Below, one piece after another: positions 44,289 to 52,649 of a stretch of 64,000 nucleotides of DNA; position 1 is the first letter of the stretch, and each line of letters opens with the position of its first letter. Position numbers and translations under genes: made by a program. The stretch covers positions 930,001 through 994,000 of the forward strand of contig NZ_ATUV01000001.1 of the NCBI RefSeq assembly GCF_000420385.1, given 5' to 3'. The notes under the pieces are model-generated. The model had not been told where the DNA came from and did not search any database. It saw only the letters and a list, made by a program, of their open reading frames with translations. The DNA comes from Hippea alviniae EP5-r (lineage in GTDB: Bacteria; Campylobacterota_A; Desulfurellia; Desulfurellales; Hippeaceae).

Positions 44289-45672
44289 ATATCTTCTTCT
44301 CTTCTCCATACTGCCGATAGCATCATATCATCTCTCCATTCTATCTTTAATCGCATTTGTGCCTATATTCCTTCTTTTAGAAGAAGGGAAATCCCACATT
44401 TACATAGCAATATACATGTTTGTCTTTTATCTATACATTTACAGTGGAATATACAAAAGCACGCATACTTACTATGGGCTGTTTTTTCTTCTATCAATTG
44501 GCCTTGTTGTTGCTTTGGCTTTATATCAAGCTTTTTACATACTTATCGGAACATGGGTTTTTAAAAAGTCAAACTTACCGCTTGAATTTTACCCTATCTT
44601 TTTTGTTGCTTTTGAGTTTTTAAAAGACAAGCTCTTCTACGGTATGCCACTTGGCAATCTAAATATCTTAACCTACAACTTAACATCGTTTATCCAAGAT
44701 GCATCACTATTTGGCAGTCTATTTGTTGATTTAAAAATACTCCTTATAAACTTAGCGGTATTCCTTTTTTTAAAAAAAGAACCAAAAAAGGCAACAATCA
44801 TCCTTCTTTTAACTCTAATCCCATTAGCATTTGTTCATGATAAAAAGCAATACTCAAAAACAGCAACCTTAACAATCGTTCAGGGCAACATACCACAAAA
44901 TCAGAAGTGGGAAGAGAAATACTTAAAAAGAAATCTAAACATATACACACATCTAAGCAATCAGTTAAAAAGCGATTATGTGCTTTGGCCTGAATCCGCA
45001 TACCCTTACCTTTTCAGCAAAAGCTATTCACCTTCAATAAAAAGGCTCGTTCAATCAAACAAATTCACGCTCATATTTGGAGCAATAAGAGAGAAAAACG
45101 GCAAATATTACAACTCTGTTATCTCATACTCAAAACAGAAAATAGAGATATACGACAAGCAAAAGCTCGTTCCTTTCGCAGAGTTTATACCATTGGGCAA
45201 TCTGCTTGGATTTAAAGATGAAAGCCTATCAAAAGGTAAGTCAAATGTAATATTCAAAGAAAAACTCAAGATAGCGCCAATGGTATGTTATGAAGAGAAC
45301 TTCGAAAGTATTGCAAGAAGATACAAAACAAAAGGTGCTGAACTGCTTGCAGTATTCACAAACGACGCATGGTTTGATAAAACGCCCACATTCTATCTCT
45401 TCCCACGAAGCGATATATATAGGGCAATAGAGAATAGAATGTGGCTTGTAAGGGCAGCAAATACAGGCATAAGCTTTATTGTCAATCCAGAAGGCAAAAT
45501 CAAAGCAGAGATTAAACCCGACAAAAGAGAAATCTTAACAACAAAACTGAAGATTGCAGTCTATAAAAAAACAATTTACGACAGGTTCGGCTGGCTGTTT
45601 GGGTGGGTTATGCTTTTTGCATCTATACTTTTATCTTTCTATAAAACATATAAAGCCCGACAAAGAACATAA
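44272..45672 (+). CDS. lnt: apolipoprotein N-acyltransferase
   Basis: A 466-residue inner-membrane enzyme that adds the third acyl chain to lipoproteins. About six to seven membrane segments (1-200) precede a periplasmic nitrilase-type domain. Its catalytic residues are visible as Glu241 (LWPESAYP), Lys296 (YDKQKLVPFAE) and Cys339 (MVCYEENF). A final membrane segment (GWLFGWVMLFASILLSF) ends the protein. The start is GTG inside fmt. Its 3' end overlaps the converging permease gene by 50 bases. It is shorter than E. coli Lnt (512). Confidence 0.9.
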   Translation: MKLSAKYLLLFSILPIASYHLSILSLIAFVPIFLLLEEGKSHIYIAIYMFVFYLYIYSGIYKSTHTYYGLFFLLSIGLVVALALYQAFYILIGTWVFKKSNLPLEFYPIFFVAFEFLKDKLFYGMPLGNLNILTYNLTSFIQDASLFGSLFVDLKILLINLAVFLFLKKEPKKATIILLLTLIPLAFVHDKKQYSKTATLTIVQGNIPQNQKWEEKYLKRNLNIYTHLSNQLKSDYVLWPESAYPYLFSKSYSPSIKRLVQSNKFTLIFGAIREKNGKYYNSVISYSKQKIEIYDKQKLVPFAEFIPLGNLLGFKDESLSKGKSNVIFKEKLKIAPMVCYEENFESIARRYKTKGAELLAVFTNDAWFDKTPTFYLFPRSDIYRAIENRMWLVRAANTGISFIVNPEGKIKAEIKPDKREILTTKLKIAVYKKTIYDRFGWLFGWVMLFASILLSFYKTYKARQRT

Positions 45673-46663
45673 ACACACTTGGAGCATACACAGGAAAGAT
45701 TACGCCATATCCATCAAAGAGAGAACCCGCAAGTGCAAGCAAAACATACAGACCAAAAAACAGAAACAGACTAACAACAATGCCTGCACTTTTACCACTT
45801 CTTGAGAATGTTATGCCAAAACTAAAGGCAATAAGCGATAAAGAGAAGACACTCAAAGACATCGAAATCATCTTGTTTATTTTATAGAGCGCATCTCTAT
45901 CCTTAGTTTTCTTGTAATATCCAATAAGTTTAGCTATTGTCATATATCTTACGCCCGACGGCTTTTTATTTATCTCCTTCAATGCAAAAGAGACTTCATA
46001 GTCTTTAAAAGAACCAAATTCCCATCCGCTTTTCTTCTCGGAATAGGCTTTAACAGATAGAAAATCCGCCAATATACCGTTGTATGTATCCTTCAAAACT
46101 CCCTTCTTAGATACAAACACATCATTCTTGTTTGAAAAAAACACATCTGTCAGATGCTTATGGTCTGCAGAGATAGAACCCATCCACATTACACCACCCA
46201 AATTTTTGTAAAATGTTGATGGCTTCAAATTCATATAAATTTTATTTCTAAATGCCTTAACAAGCTCATCCTTATAATGAAACCTTGCCTTTGGAGCAAG
46301 AAAAGCAATATCATATACAAGAAAAACAAAAACGGCAAATGTGAATATCAAAGAAGGAAGATATACCCTTGCAAGAGAGATGCCAGAGCTTCTAATAGCC
46401 GTTATCTCCGAACTATTAGACATCTCGGAATAAACATAATTTATAGCAATGGTCAAGGCCATAGGAATACTAAAAATTGAAAGAAACAATGTTATGTATA
46501 GAAGTATATTCAAAATTCTTCTCAAAGAAGAACCGGATGCAAAGATAATGTCGTAAATTTTGATTACATCACCTATTATCATTACAGCAGAAATAATAAA
46601 AAAAGAGATAAAAAACGATACTGCAAGACTCTTTAGAATGTAAATATCTATCTTTTTAAACAT
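45623..46663 (-). CDS. LptF/LptG-family LPS transport permease
   Basis: A 346-residue YjgP/YjgQ-family permease with three N-terminal membrane segments, a periplasmic beta-jellyroll (about 130-240) and three C-terminal segments. The N-terminus DIYILKSLAVSFFISFFIISAVMIIGDVI and SEITAIRSSGISLARVYLP are typical; the latter contacts the LptB ATPase. LptF and LptG form the inner-membrane channel that feeds LPS toward LptD. Which of the two this is cannot be settled by eye. Its start overlaps the prepilin peptidase gene. Confidence 0.85.
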   Translation of the reverse strand: MFKKIDIYILKSLAVSFFISFFIISAVMIIGDVIKIYDIIFASGSSLRRILNILLYITLFLSIFSIPMALTIAINYVYSEMSNSSEITAIRSSGISLARVYLPSLIFTFAVFVFLVYDIAFLAPKARFHYKDELVKAFRNKIYMNLKPSTFYKNLGGVMWMGSISADHKHLTDVFFSNKNDVFVSKKGVLKDTYNGILADFLSVKAYSEKKSGWEFGSFKDYEVSFALKEINKKPSGVRYMTIAKLIGYYKKTKDRDALYKINKMISMSLSVFSLSLIAFSFGITFSRSGKSAGIVVSLFLFFGLYVLLALAGSLFDGYGVIFPVYAPSVFMFFVGLYMFYRKIKV

Positions 46664-47405
46664 AGCCCAAAAACCTTAGAATCTGCTGGCCAAAAAAGAG
46701 ATAAATCAAAGCGGCAAAAGATAAATAAGGGCCAAACGGTATCCTGCCACTCATCTCTGTTTTTTTAGCAATTATAAGAGCAATACCAACAAGACTGCCG
46801 ATTAAAGATGAGAAAAACAAAACAAAAAGAACACCCTTAATCCCAACAAAAGCACCTATGCCGCCAAGCAGCTTTATATCACCACCACCCATCGCTTCCT
46901 TTTTAAAAAGTAACTTTCCTAAAACTGCAACAAAATACAACAGAGCAAAACCAAAGACAAGTCCGTAAAGCGAAAAGAGAAATCTATGGGCAAAATATCC
47001 AAAGACAAGCCCTAAAACCATCAAACCCAAGCTTATTCTATCAGGTATTATATAATGTTTAAAATCAACAAAACTTCCGACTATAAGCATATAGCAAAAC
47101 AGAAGATAAAAGAGCGTATTAATGTCTAAACCAAACTTCTTATAAACACCAACCGTTATAACTGCGGTCAAAAGCTCAACAGCAGGATAGACGAGTGATA
47201 TTCTGCTTTTGCAGTATCTACATCTACCGCCAAGCAGTATATAGCTTATAACTGGTATATTGTCATACCACTTTATCCTTCTATCACAAACAGGACAACT
47301 TGAAGGCGGAAAAACTATCGATTTTCCCAAAGGTATCCTGTATATACAAACATTTAAGAAGCTGCCAATAACAAGGCCAAACAAAAACACAACAAGATAA
47401 ATCAT
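46656..47405 (-). CDS. prepilin peptidase (A24)
   Basis: A 249-residue bifunctional prepilin peptidase/methyltransferase. The N-terminal part has IGSFLNVCIYRIP and the four-cysteine zinc motif (CPVCDRR and CRYCKSR). The aspartyl protease sites are Asp in DFKHYIIPDRISLG and GGGDIKLLGGIGAFVG. It cleaves and N-methylates type IV pilin or type II pseudopilin leaders. I start it at the ATG overlapping the tatC stop, with AAGGAG upstream. No pilus genes are in the window. Confidence 0.92.
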   Translation of the reverse strand: MIYLVVFLFGLVIGSFLNVCIYRIPLGKSIVFPPSSCPVCDRRIKWYDNIPVISYILLGGRCRYCKSRISLVYPAVELLTAVITVGVYKKFGLDINTLFYLLFCYMLIVGSFVDFKHYIIPDRISLGLMVLGLVFGYFAHRFLFSLYGLVFGFALLYFVAVLGKLLFKKEAMGGGDIKLLGGIGAFVGIKGVLFVLFFSSLIGSLVGIALIIAKKTEMSGRIPFGPYLSFAALIYLFFGQQILRFLGYV

Positions 47406-48112
47406 GACTCCTTCTTTGTTGAGAATATCCAAGCTATAATTATACTAATAACATATAGAAGCGTTAGCGGCGTTGCCATAAGAAATTGAGTAAACACATC
47501 CGGAGGAGTTAGAATCGCAGCAACAAAAAAGATAATCAAAAGCGCATAATCAAAACGTCTAAGCAAATCCTTACCATTTATAATGCCCAATCTTGCAAGA
47601 ATGAAACTAACAACAGGAAGCTCAAAAACAAGTCCAAATGCCATTATCATCTTCAAAAATAGAGACATATATTGCTTTATCGTGGGCATTGCAGAAAGCT
47701 CTTGCCCACCATATCTTAAAAGAAACTTAAATCCCAAAGGTAAAACAACCTTATAAGCAAAAACAGAGCCAGATATAAAAAAGAAACTGAAAGCCAAGAC
47801 AAATGGAATGGCGAATTTTTTCTCACTCTCTTTCAAGCCGGGCTTTACAAACAGCCATATCTGATAAAAAGTAAACGGAATACTAACAATAACAGCAGCA
47901 ACAGCGGCAGCTTCTATCCTAACCCAAAATGCTTCGGTTACTCCCGTAAAGATTATTTTACTGCCCTTTGGAAGAGCCTGCTGAAGTGGAGCTATAGCCA
48001 AATTTATCAGTTTCTCTGAATAGTTAAGCATCACAGCCAAAGCAACACCTATACCGCCTATTATCCACAACAGCCTTATCCTTAACTCTTCTATATGTTC
48101 AAGAAGAGTCAT
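47402..48112 (-). CDS. tatC: twin-arginine translocase subunit TatC
   Basis: About 236 residues with six membrane segments. The N-terminus MTLLEHIEELRIRLLW contains the conserved Glu and Arg of the signal-recognition site. FYQIWLFVKPGLKESEKK follows the first periplasmic loop, as in all TatC. It exports folded proteins together with TatB. The ATG at 48112 directly follows the tatB stop. An in-frame ATG at 48151 would add a lysine-rich stretch read inside tatB; neither has a good ribosome-binding site. Confidence 0.92.
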   Translation of the reverse strand: MTLLEHIEELRIRLLWIIGGIGVALAVMLNYSEKLINLAIAPLQQALPKGSKIIFTGVTEAFWVRIEAAAVAAVIVSIPFTFYQIWLFVKPGLKESEKKFAIPFVLAFSFFFISGSVFAYKVVLPLGFKFLLRYGGQELSAMPTIKQYMSLFLKMIMAFGLVFELPVVSFILARLGIINGKDLLRRFDYALLIIFFVAAILTPPDVFTQFLMATPLTLLYVISIIIAWIFSTKKES

Positions 48113-48113
48113 A

Positions 48114-48380
48114 TTATTCGGGTCTTTTTTTATCCTTCTTTTCTTCTTCATCTATCTCTAAGAACTCCTCCCACTTTTTCTGGATGCTTTTTTTCGGGTT
48201 CAGCTCGTCTATCTCTTCCAAATCTTCTTCAAGTTCTCGTTTTAACTCATCTATCGCCTTCATAAAGTTTTTATAGACATAGGCAATCCCTCTTAAAATC
48301 TCTGGCAACCTTTTAGGACCTACTATGAATAAGGCTATGACGGCTATGACAATCATCTCTGGAGTGCCAATGGAAAACAT
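48114..48380 (-). CDS. tatB: Tat translocase TatA/B-type subunit (TatB-like)
   Basis: An 88-residue protein: one N-terminal membrane helix, the hinge FIVGPKRLPEILRGI and an amphipathic helix, then a charged Glu/Lys-rich tail. Glu at position 8 (MFSIGTPE) matches TatB; TatA usually has a polar neutral residue there. I start it at 48380, where AAGGAGG precedes the ATG; the 36 residues upstream in frame are not part of the family. It is paired with tatC. A separate tatA is not in the window. Confidence 0.85.
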   Translation of the reverse strand: MFSIGTPEMIVIAVIALFIVGPKRLPEILRGIAYVYKNFMKAIDELKRELEEDLEEIDELNPKKSIQKKWEEFLEIDEEEKKDKKRPE

Positions 48381-48476
48381 AAAGCTTGCCTCCTTGCTGA
48401 AAGAAGCGTAATAAAAGTTGACCTCTTTGTCAAAAAATAATACTTTAAGCCAAAAAGAAAGGGGGAAAGGCAAAAA

Positions 48477-49265
48477 ATGCAATGTCATGAGATTGATTAC
48501 GAGATAATAGGCAATGATATGCAGATTGTTGAGATAGAGCTCGACCCAGATGAGACAGTAATCGCAGAAGCAGGAGCAATGAACTATATGGAAGATGGTA
48601 TAACATTTGAAGCAAAGCTGGGTGATGGCTCTGAAAGTGGCGGATTGCTTGGAAAACTGTTTCAGGCTGGCAAACGGATATTGGCAGAAGAGTCTCTGTT
48701 TTTAACACACTTTACAAATAGAAGCTCTCAGAAACGCAGGGTTGCATTCTCTGCTCCATATCCAGGAAAAATCATACCTGTTGACCTATCCAAAATCAAC
48801 GGCGACCTTTTGTGTCAAAAGGATGCTTTCTTATGTGCAGCGTATGGAACAAGAATAGACATAGCATTCACAAAACGCTTTGGAACGGGCCTATTTGGTG
48901 GTGAAGGATTTATATTGGAAAGACTCTCCGGCGACGGGCTGGTTTTTATACATGCAGGCGGAATGGTGATTAAGAAAAACCTAAACGGCGAAACTTTAAG
49001 GGTTGACACAGGCTGCATAGTCGCATTTGAAGAGAGCATAGACTACTCAATAGAAAGAGCAGGCAATCTAAAATCCATGTTCTTTGGTGGCGAAGGTCTG
49101 TTTCTTGCAACGCTGTCAGGAACGGGTACTGTATATTTACAGAGTCTGCCATTCTCAAGACTTGCAGACAGAATCATAGAAAATGCGCCAAAGCTATTTG
49201 GCAACCAGAAAGGCGAAGGCTCAATCCTGGGTGGATTGGGAAGACTCATAGACGGAGACGATTAA
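48477..49265 (+). CDS. TIGR00266/AIM24 family protein
   Basis: A 262-residue soluble beta-rich protein. It begins [35 protein letters not shown], the family signature, and contains repeated beta segments such as [20 protein letters not shown] and [14 protein letters not shown]. The fold is a double beta-sandwich related to mitochondrial AIM24. No biochemical function is established. GGGGGAAAGG precedes the ATG. It is divergent from tatB. Confidence 0.85.
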   Translation: MQCHEIDYEIIGNDMQIVEIELDPDETVIAEAGAMNYMEDGITFEAKLGDGSESGGLLGKLFQAGKRILAEESLFLTHFTNRSSQKRRVAFSAPYPGKIIPVDLSKINGDLLCQKDAFLCAAYGTRIDIAFTKRFGTGLFGGEGFILERLSGDGLVFIHAGGMVIKKNLNGETLRVDTGCIVAFEESIDYSIERAGNLKSMFFGGEGLFLATLSGTGTVYLQSLPFSRLADRIIENAPKLFGNQKGEGSILGGLGRLIDGDD

Positions 49266-49271
49266 TCAAGT

Positions 49272-50315
49272 ATGGGAGCCTTGATACTCTGCTATCACAA
49301 TATAGATTATTCAAAACGCATAACGCCTGACGACTTAGAAAAACAGCTAATTCTTTTGAAAGAGAGTGGCTTTAAACCAATAAAGTTAAGCGAGATTTAC
49401 TCATACATAAAAGAAGGCAAAAATCCACCTTCAAAAACAGTTCATTTAACTTTCGACGATGGCTATGCAGACAATTACATCTATGCTTACCCCATTCTAA
49501 AAAAATACGGTTTTTTTGCGACAATATTTGTCATAGCAAATAAAATCACAGAAGGTCTAAAAAGGGCAACATACGAAGAACTTATAAGCATAAACTCTGC
49601 GGATAAGGTCAAAGAACTTCTCGACAAATCTGAATATGTGAGCTGGGAAGAGCTAAACGAGATGCTAAACAGCGGCATATTCGAAGTTGGCAGCCACTCT
49701 CTCAACCATCGAGCCTGTTTCTGTTGTCCAAAGGTTCACAAATTTAATGAAGATAACTCATATAGGTGGTTTTTAGAGCTTACGCAAGACAGAAGGTTGG
49801 GCATTCCAATATATGAGAAAAAGTGGGACTGCACAACACTGTGTATGAGAGACGATATGCGCATAAGGGATTATCTAAGTGAGTTTGTAAAGGCAAATGG
49901 CGGAATCTTATTCTTTAAAAAACCCAACGCTCAAAGGATATTACGAAAGGAGTATAAAAACTTCATCAAAAAAAATGGGATGAAAATAGAATACGAGACA
50001 AAAGAAGAAAAACTTAAACGCATAAAAAGTGAAATTGCAGAGTCAAAACGCATAATAGAAGAGAAACTCAACAGTCAGGTTGACTTCTTCTGCTATCCGT
50101 GGGGACATTACGATGTCGATGTTATATATGAACTTATAAATCAATCATACAAAGCTGCGCTTACGCTCAACGTCGGTCTGGTTTTTAAAGATACATACCC
50201 TTATCTTCTTCCAAGAGTTGAAGTAAGAAGTACAGAGTGGTTAAGAAAACGGCTAAAAATTTACAAAAGCCCAACAAGGGCAAAACTATATGCAAGGGTG
50301 CATAGGCTGATATGA
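49272..50315 (+). CDS. polysaccharide deacetylase (NodB homology) family protein
   Basis: A 347-residue protein with the NodB motifs LTFDDGYADNYIYAYPILKKYG (catalytic Asp pair), VGSHSLNHRACF (metal His residues) and FFCYPWGHYD. An insert of about 80 residues (180-260) separates the last two and contains two cysteines (DCTTLC). No signal peptide is seen. It removes N-acetyl groups from cell-envelope sugars in known members; the target here is unknown. It lies between the AIM24-like gene and the permease gene, overlapping the latter by 4 bases. Confidence 0.8.
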   Translation: MGALILCYHNIDYSKRITPDDLEKQLILLKESGFKPIKLSEIYSYIKEGKNPPSKTVHLTFDDGYADNYIYAYPILKKYGFFATIFVIANKITEGLKRATYEELISINSADKVKELLDKSEYVSWEELNEMLNSGIFEVGSHSLNHRACFCCPKVHKFNEDNSYRWFLELTQDRRLGIPIYEKKWDCTTLCMRDDMRIRDYLSEFVKANGGILFFKKPNAQRILRKEYKNFIKKNGMKIEYETKEEKLKRIKSEIAESKRIIEEKLNSQVDFFCYPWGHYDVDVIYELINQSYKAALTLNVGLVFKDTYPYLLPRVEVRSTEWLRKRLKIYKSPTRAKLYARVHRLI

Positions 50316-51337
50316 GATCAAGTATAATTGCCTTTTTTCTGATAATCGTAACCATAGCGTTTTTTACTATAATGCTGCCGTTTTGGAAATCCTTTGTCTG
50401 GGGAATAACAATAGCCATTGTATTTTATCCAATATTCGACAAGATAAAAAAATCCTTAAAAAATAGAAACATAGCATCATTTTTAAGCATAATTATTGTG
50501 CTTTTGATTATAGCCCTGCCAATAACCCTTGCCGTATATATCATGGTTAACGAAACAGAAAAATTCATAGGCAATATAGACAAGATAAAGGTTGCATTCG
50601 AAAGCCTACTTTTGAAACTGCAAAACTTCTCAAAACTTAAGGTTTTTGCTCCATACATTGATAAAATCGACGAAGCTATATTTTCGCTTCTGCAAAACAC
50701 AGGTGTCTTAATAACAAAAAACATAGGTGCAATATTCTCTCAAACCTACAGCATCGTCGCCAATTTTCTATTTTCATTCATTATCGCCTTTTATCTAATC
50801 AGAGACAACGAAGAGTTTTTAGAGTATCTTTCAAATATAGTGGACGATAAAGAAGGCTTCTATAAAATACTAAAATCCATAAGGGACAGCATTAATGCAA
50901 CTGTATTAGGCGGCGTATTAACGGCACTTATTCAAGGAACCGTTGGTGCGGTGGGCTTTCTCATTGTTGGCTTAAACGCATTCTTCCTATGGCTGTTTCT
51001 CATTGCTATGTTTAGCTTTGTTCCTTTGGTTGGAACAGCAATCATTTGGCTTCCCGTAGGAATTTATTTGTTTGTTGAAGGTTCAATCGTAAAAGGTATA
51101 TTCATACTCGTCTGGGGTGTTGCAGCAATAGGCCTTGTGGATAATTATGTAAGACCACTGATAATTAGCAGCAAGATAAACATACATCCTATGATTCTCT
51201 TTTTTGCCATTTTAGGCTCTGTTATTGTTTTTGGCCCTATAGGAATTATTCTTGGCCCTGTTATTGTCTCTGTGGGCGATGCAATGGTAAAAATTTATGT
51301 CTCTTCCAAAAATAAGAGAAAGCTTAAAAACCTGTAA
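50312..51337 (+). CDS. AI-2E/PerM family membrane permease
   Basis: A 341-residue protein with about eight membrane segments. The family signature is the C-terminal block GPIGIILGPVIVSVGDAMVKIY preceded by VDNYVRPLIISSKINIHPMILFFAILGS. Members were named after TqsA, an autoinducer-2 exporter, but others are Na+/H+ antiporters or of unknown substrate. A central amphipathic stretch (100-150) is typical. It overlaps its two neighbours. Confidence 0.87.
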   Translation: MRSSIIAFFLIIVTIAFFTIMLPFWKSFVWGITIAIVFYPIFDKIKKSLKNRNIASFLSIIIVLLIIALPITLAVYIMVNETEKFIGNIDKIKVAFESLLLKLQNFSKLKVFAPYIDKIDEAIFSLLQNTGVLITKNIGAIFSQTYSIVANFLFSFIIAFYLIRDNEEFLEYLSNIVDDKEGFYKILKSIRDSINATVLGGVLTALIQGTVGAVGFLIVGLNAFFLWLFLIAMFSFVPLVGTAIIWLPVGIYLFVEGSIVKGIFILVWGVAAIGLVDNYVRPLIISSKINIHPMILFFAILGSVIVFGPIGIILGPVIVSVGDAMVKIYVSSKNKRKLKNL

Positions 51338-52598
51338 ACAGACAGCCAAATGCACCCATATAAACTGGGCGTATATAGTTATTCAAACATTGAAATGGAT
51401 ACCGTTTTCTATTCTATGTGGCACAATTATAGGATTGGTTGCGGCAGGATTCGACATAGCTGTTGTAAAAATAAACAATTTTCTTATCTCGCACAAAACA
51501 GCCTTAATCCTTTTTCCCATAATTGTCGCCATTACAACGGGCATACTCATAGAGAAGGATACATCAATAGCAGGTGCAGGCATAAATTACATCCTAAACC
51601 ACTTAAAAGAAGCTGCACCACCTATTAAACTGATTAAAAAAACACTAATAAGCATCTTGGCACTTTCTGGAGTATTCATAGCAGGCAGAGAAGGGCCATC
51701 ATTCTTCATCGGCTCATCACTCTCTCTATACCTATCAAAGCTATTTAAGATAGATAATTCCCTAAAAGATAGAGTCGCACTTATCGGTGCAGGTGCATTT
51801 ACATCAGCCCTTTTAAAGGCGCCCTTAGGTGGTGCAATCTTTGCATTGGAGATAAGATACACATCGGATATGGAGTATGAGTTCTTCCCACAAACGCTGA
51901 TAGCATCAATATTTAGTTATATGGTCTTTTCTTTTTTTAGAAGCAAACATAGTCTTGTAAGCATAAGCTCTGCCAATATATCATACTCAATACACTCACT
52001 ATTTCTTCTTATGGTTCTTGGCATTGTAATATCAATTATGGCATATATCTTCATCACAATCTTTCATCTTTCAAACTGCTTATCTGGTTTTGCAAGGCCT
52101 ATACTGAGACCTTTGATTGGTGTTGTTTTTGCCCTGCCCTTTATTTTCATAATAGCAAAATACAACTCTATAGACCTGCTCAACGCAAGCGTAAATTACA
52201 AGGCTTTAAGCAACATAGCAAATCTAACACTTAACCCTTACTATGCCCTGATAATGCTATTTTTAACAATGGCAAGCGTGTCTCTAACAATAGGGTTTGG
52301 AATTTCTGGCGGATTAATCTTACCGTCGCTTATAATGGGTGCACTTTTGGGCAATATAATGGCAACAGTCTTTGGCGAAAACTTAACCCTGTTTGCTCTC
52401 TCAGGAATGGCTGCATCATTAGCCGCTGTTGCCAAAACACCACTTGCCGCAATAGTACTTGTTCTTGAGTTGTCTCAAACAGATTTAATTATACCACTCA
52501 CAGCTTCAGTAATTGTAAGCTACATATTCACATACGGTTTAAGCATCTATACATCCCAGAAAGCATGCAAGCTGTTTAACGAATACCATGAAAAATAA
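51297..52598 (+). CDS. ClC family chloride channel/antiporter
   Basis: A 433-residue membrane protein. The gate motif AGREGPSFFIGSSLSLYLSK contains the gating glutamate. GGAIFALEI and GISGGLILPSLIMGALLGN (GxFxP-type) follow, with the C-terminal VLELSQTDLIIPLTASV helix. There are no CBS domains. Whether it is a channel or a Cl-/H+ exchanger cannot be settled. The start overlaps the previous gene by 41 bases; the message may be shared. A promoter for flhA starts inside its last codons. Confidence 0.88.
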   Translation: MSLPKIRESLKTCKQTAKCTHINWAYIVIQTLKWIPFSILCGTIIGLVAAGFDIAVVKINNFLISHKTALILFPIIVAITTGILIEKDTSIAGAGINYILNHLKEAAPPIKLIKKTLISILALSGVFIAGREGPSFFIGSSLSLYLSKLFKIDNSLKDRVALIGAGAFTSALLKAPLGGAIFALEIRYTSDMEYEFFPQTLIASIFSYMVFSFFRSKHSLVSISSANISYSIHSLFLLMVLGIVISIMAYIFITIFHLSNCLSGFARPILRPLIGVVFALPFIFIIAKYNSIDLLNASVNYKALSNIANLTLNPYYALIMLFLTMASVSLTIGFGISGGLILPSLIMGALLGNIMATVFGENLTLFALSGMAASLAAVAKTPLAAIVLVLELSQTDLIIPLTASVIVSYIFTYGLSIYTSQKACKLFNEYHEK

Positions 52599-52616
52599 CA
52601 ACAAAGATGCTATAAT
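52588..52616 (+). promoter_or_regulatory. promoter of flhA-flhF-flhG-ccdA
   Basis: ATGAAA (52588-52593), 17-base spacer, perfect TATAAT (52611-52616). Transcription near 52623 would give a leader of about 27 bases that contains the GGAGG site before the ATA start. Confidence 0.55.
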
Positions 52617-52649
52617 GTTAATTTTGAGAGCAGAAGAAGGAGGGCAGCG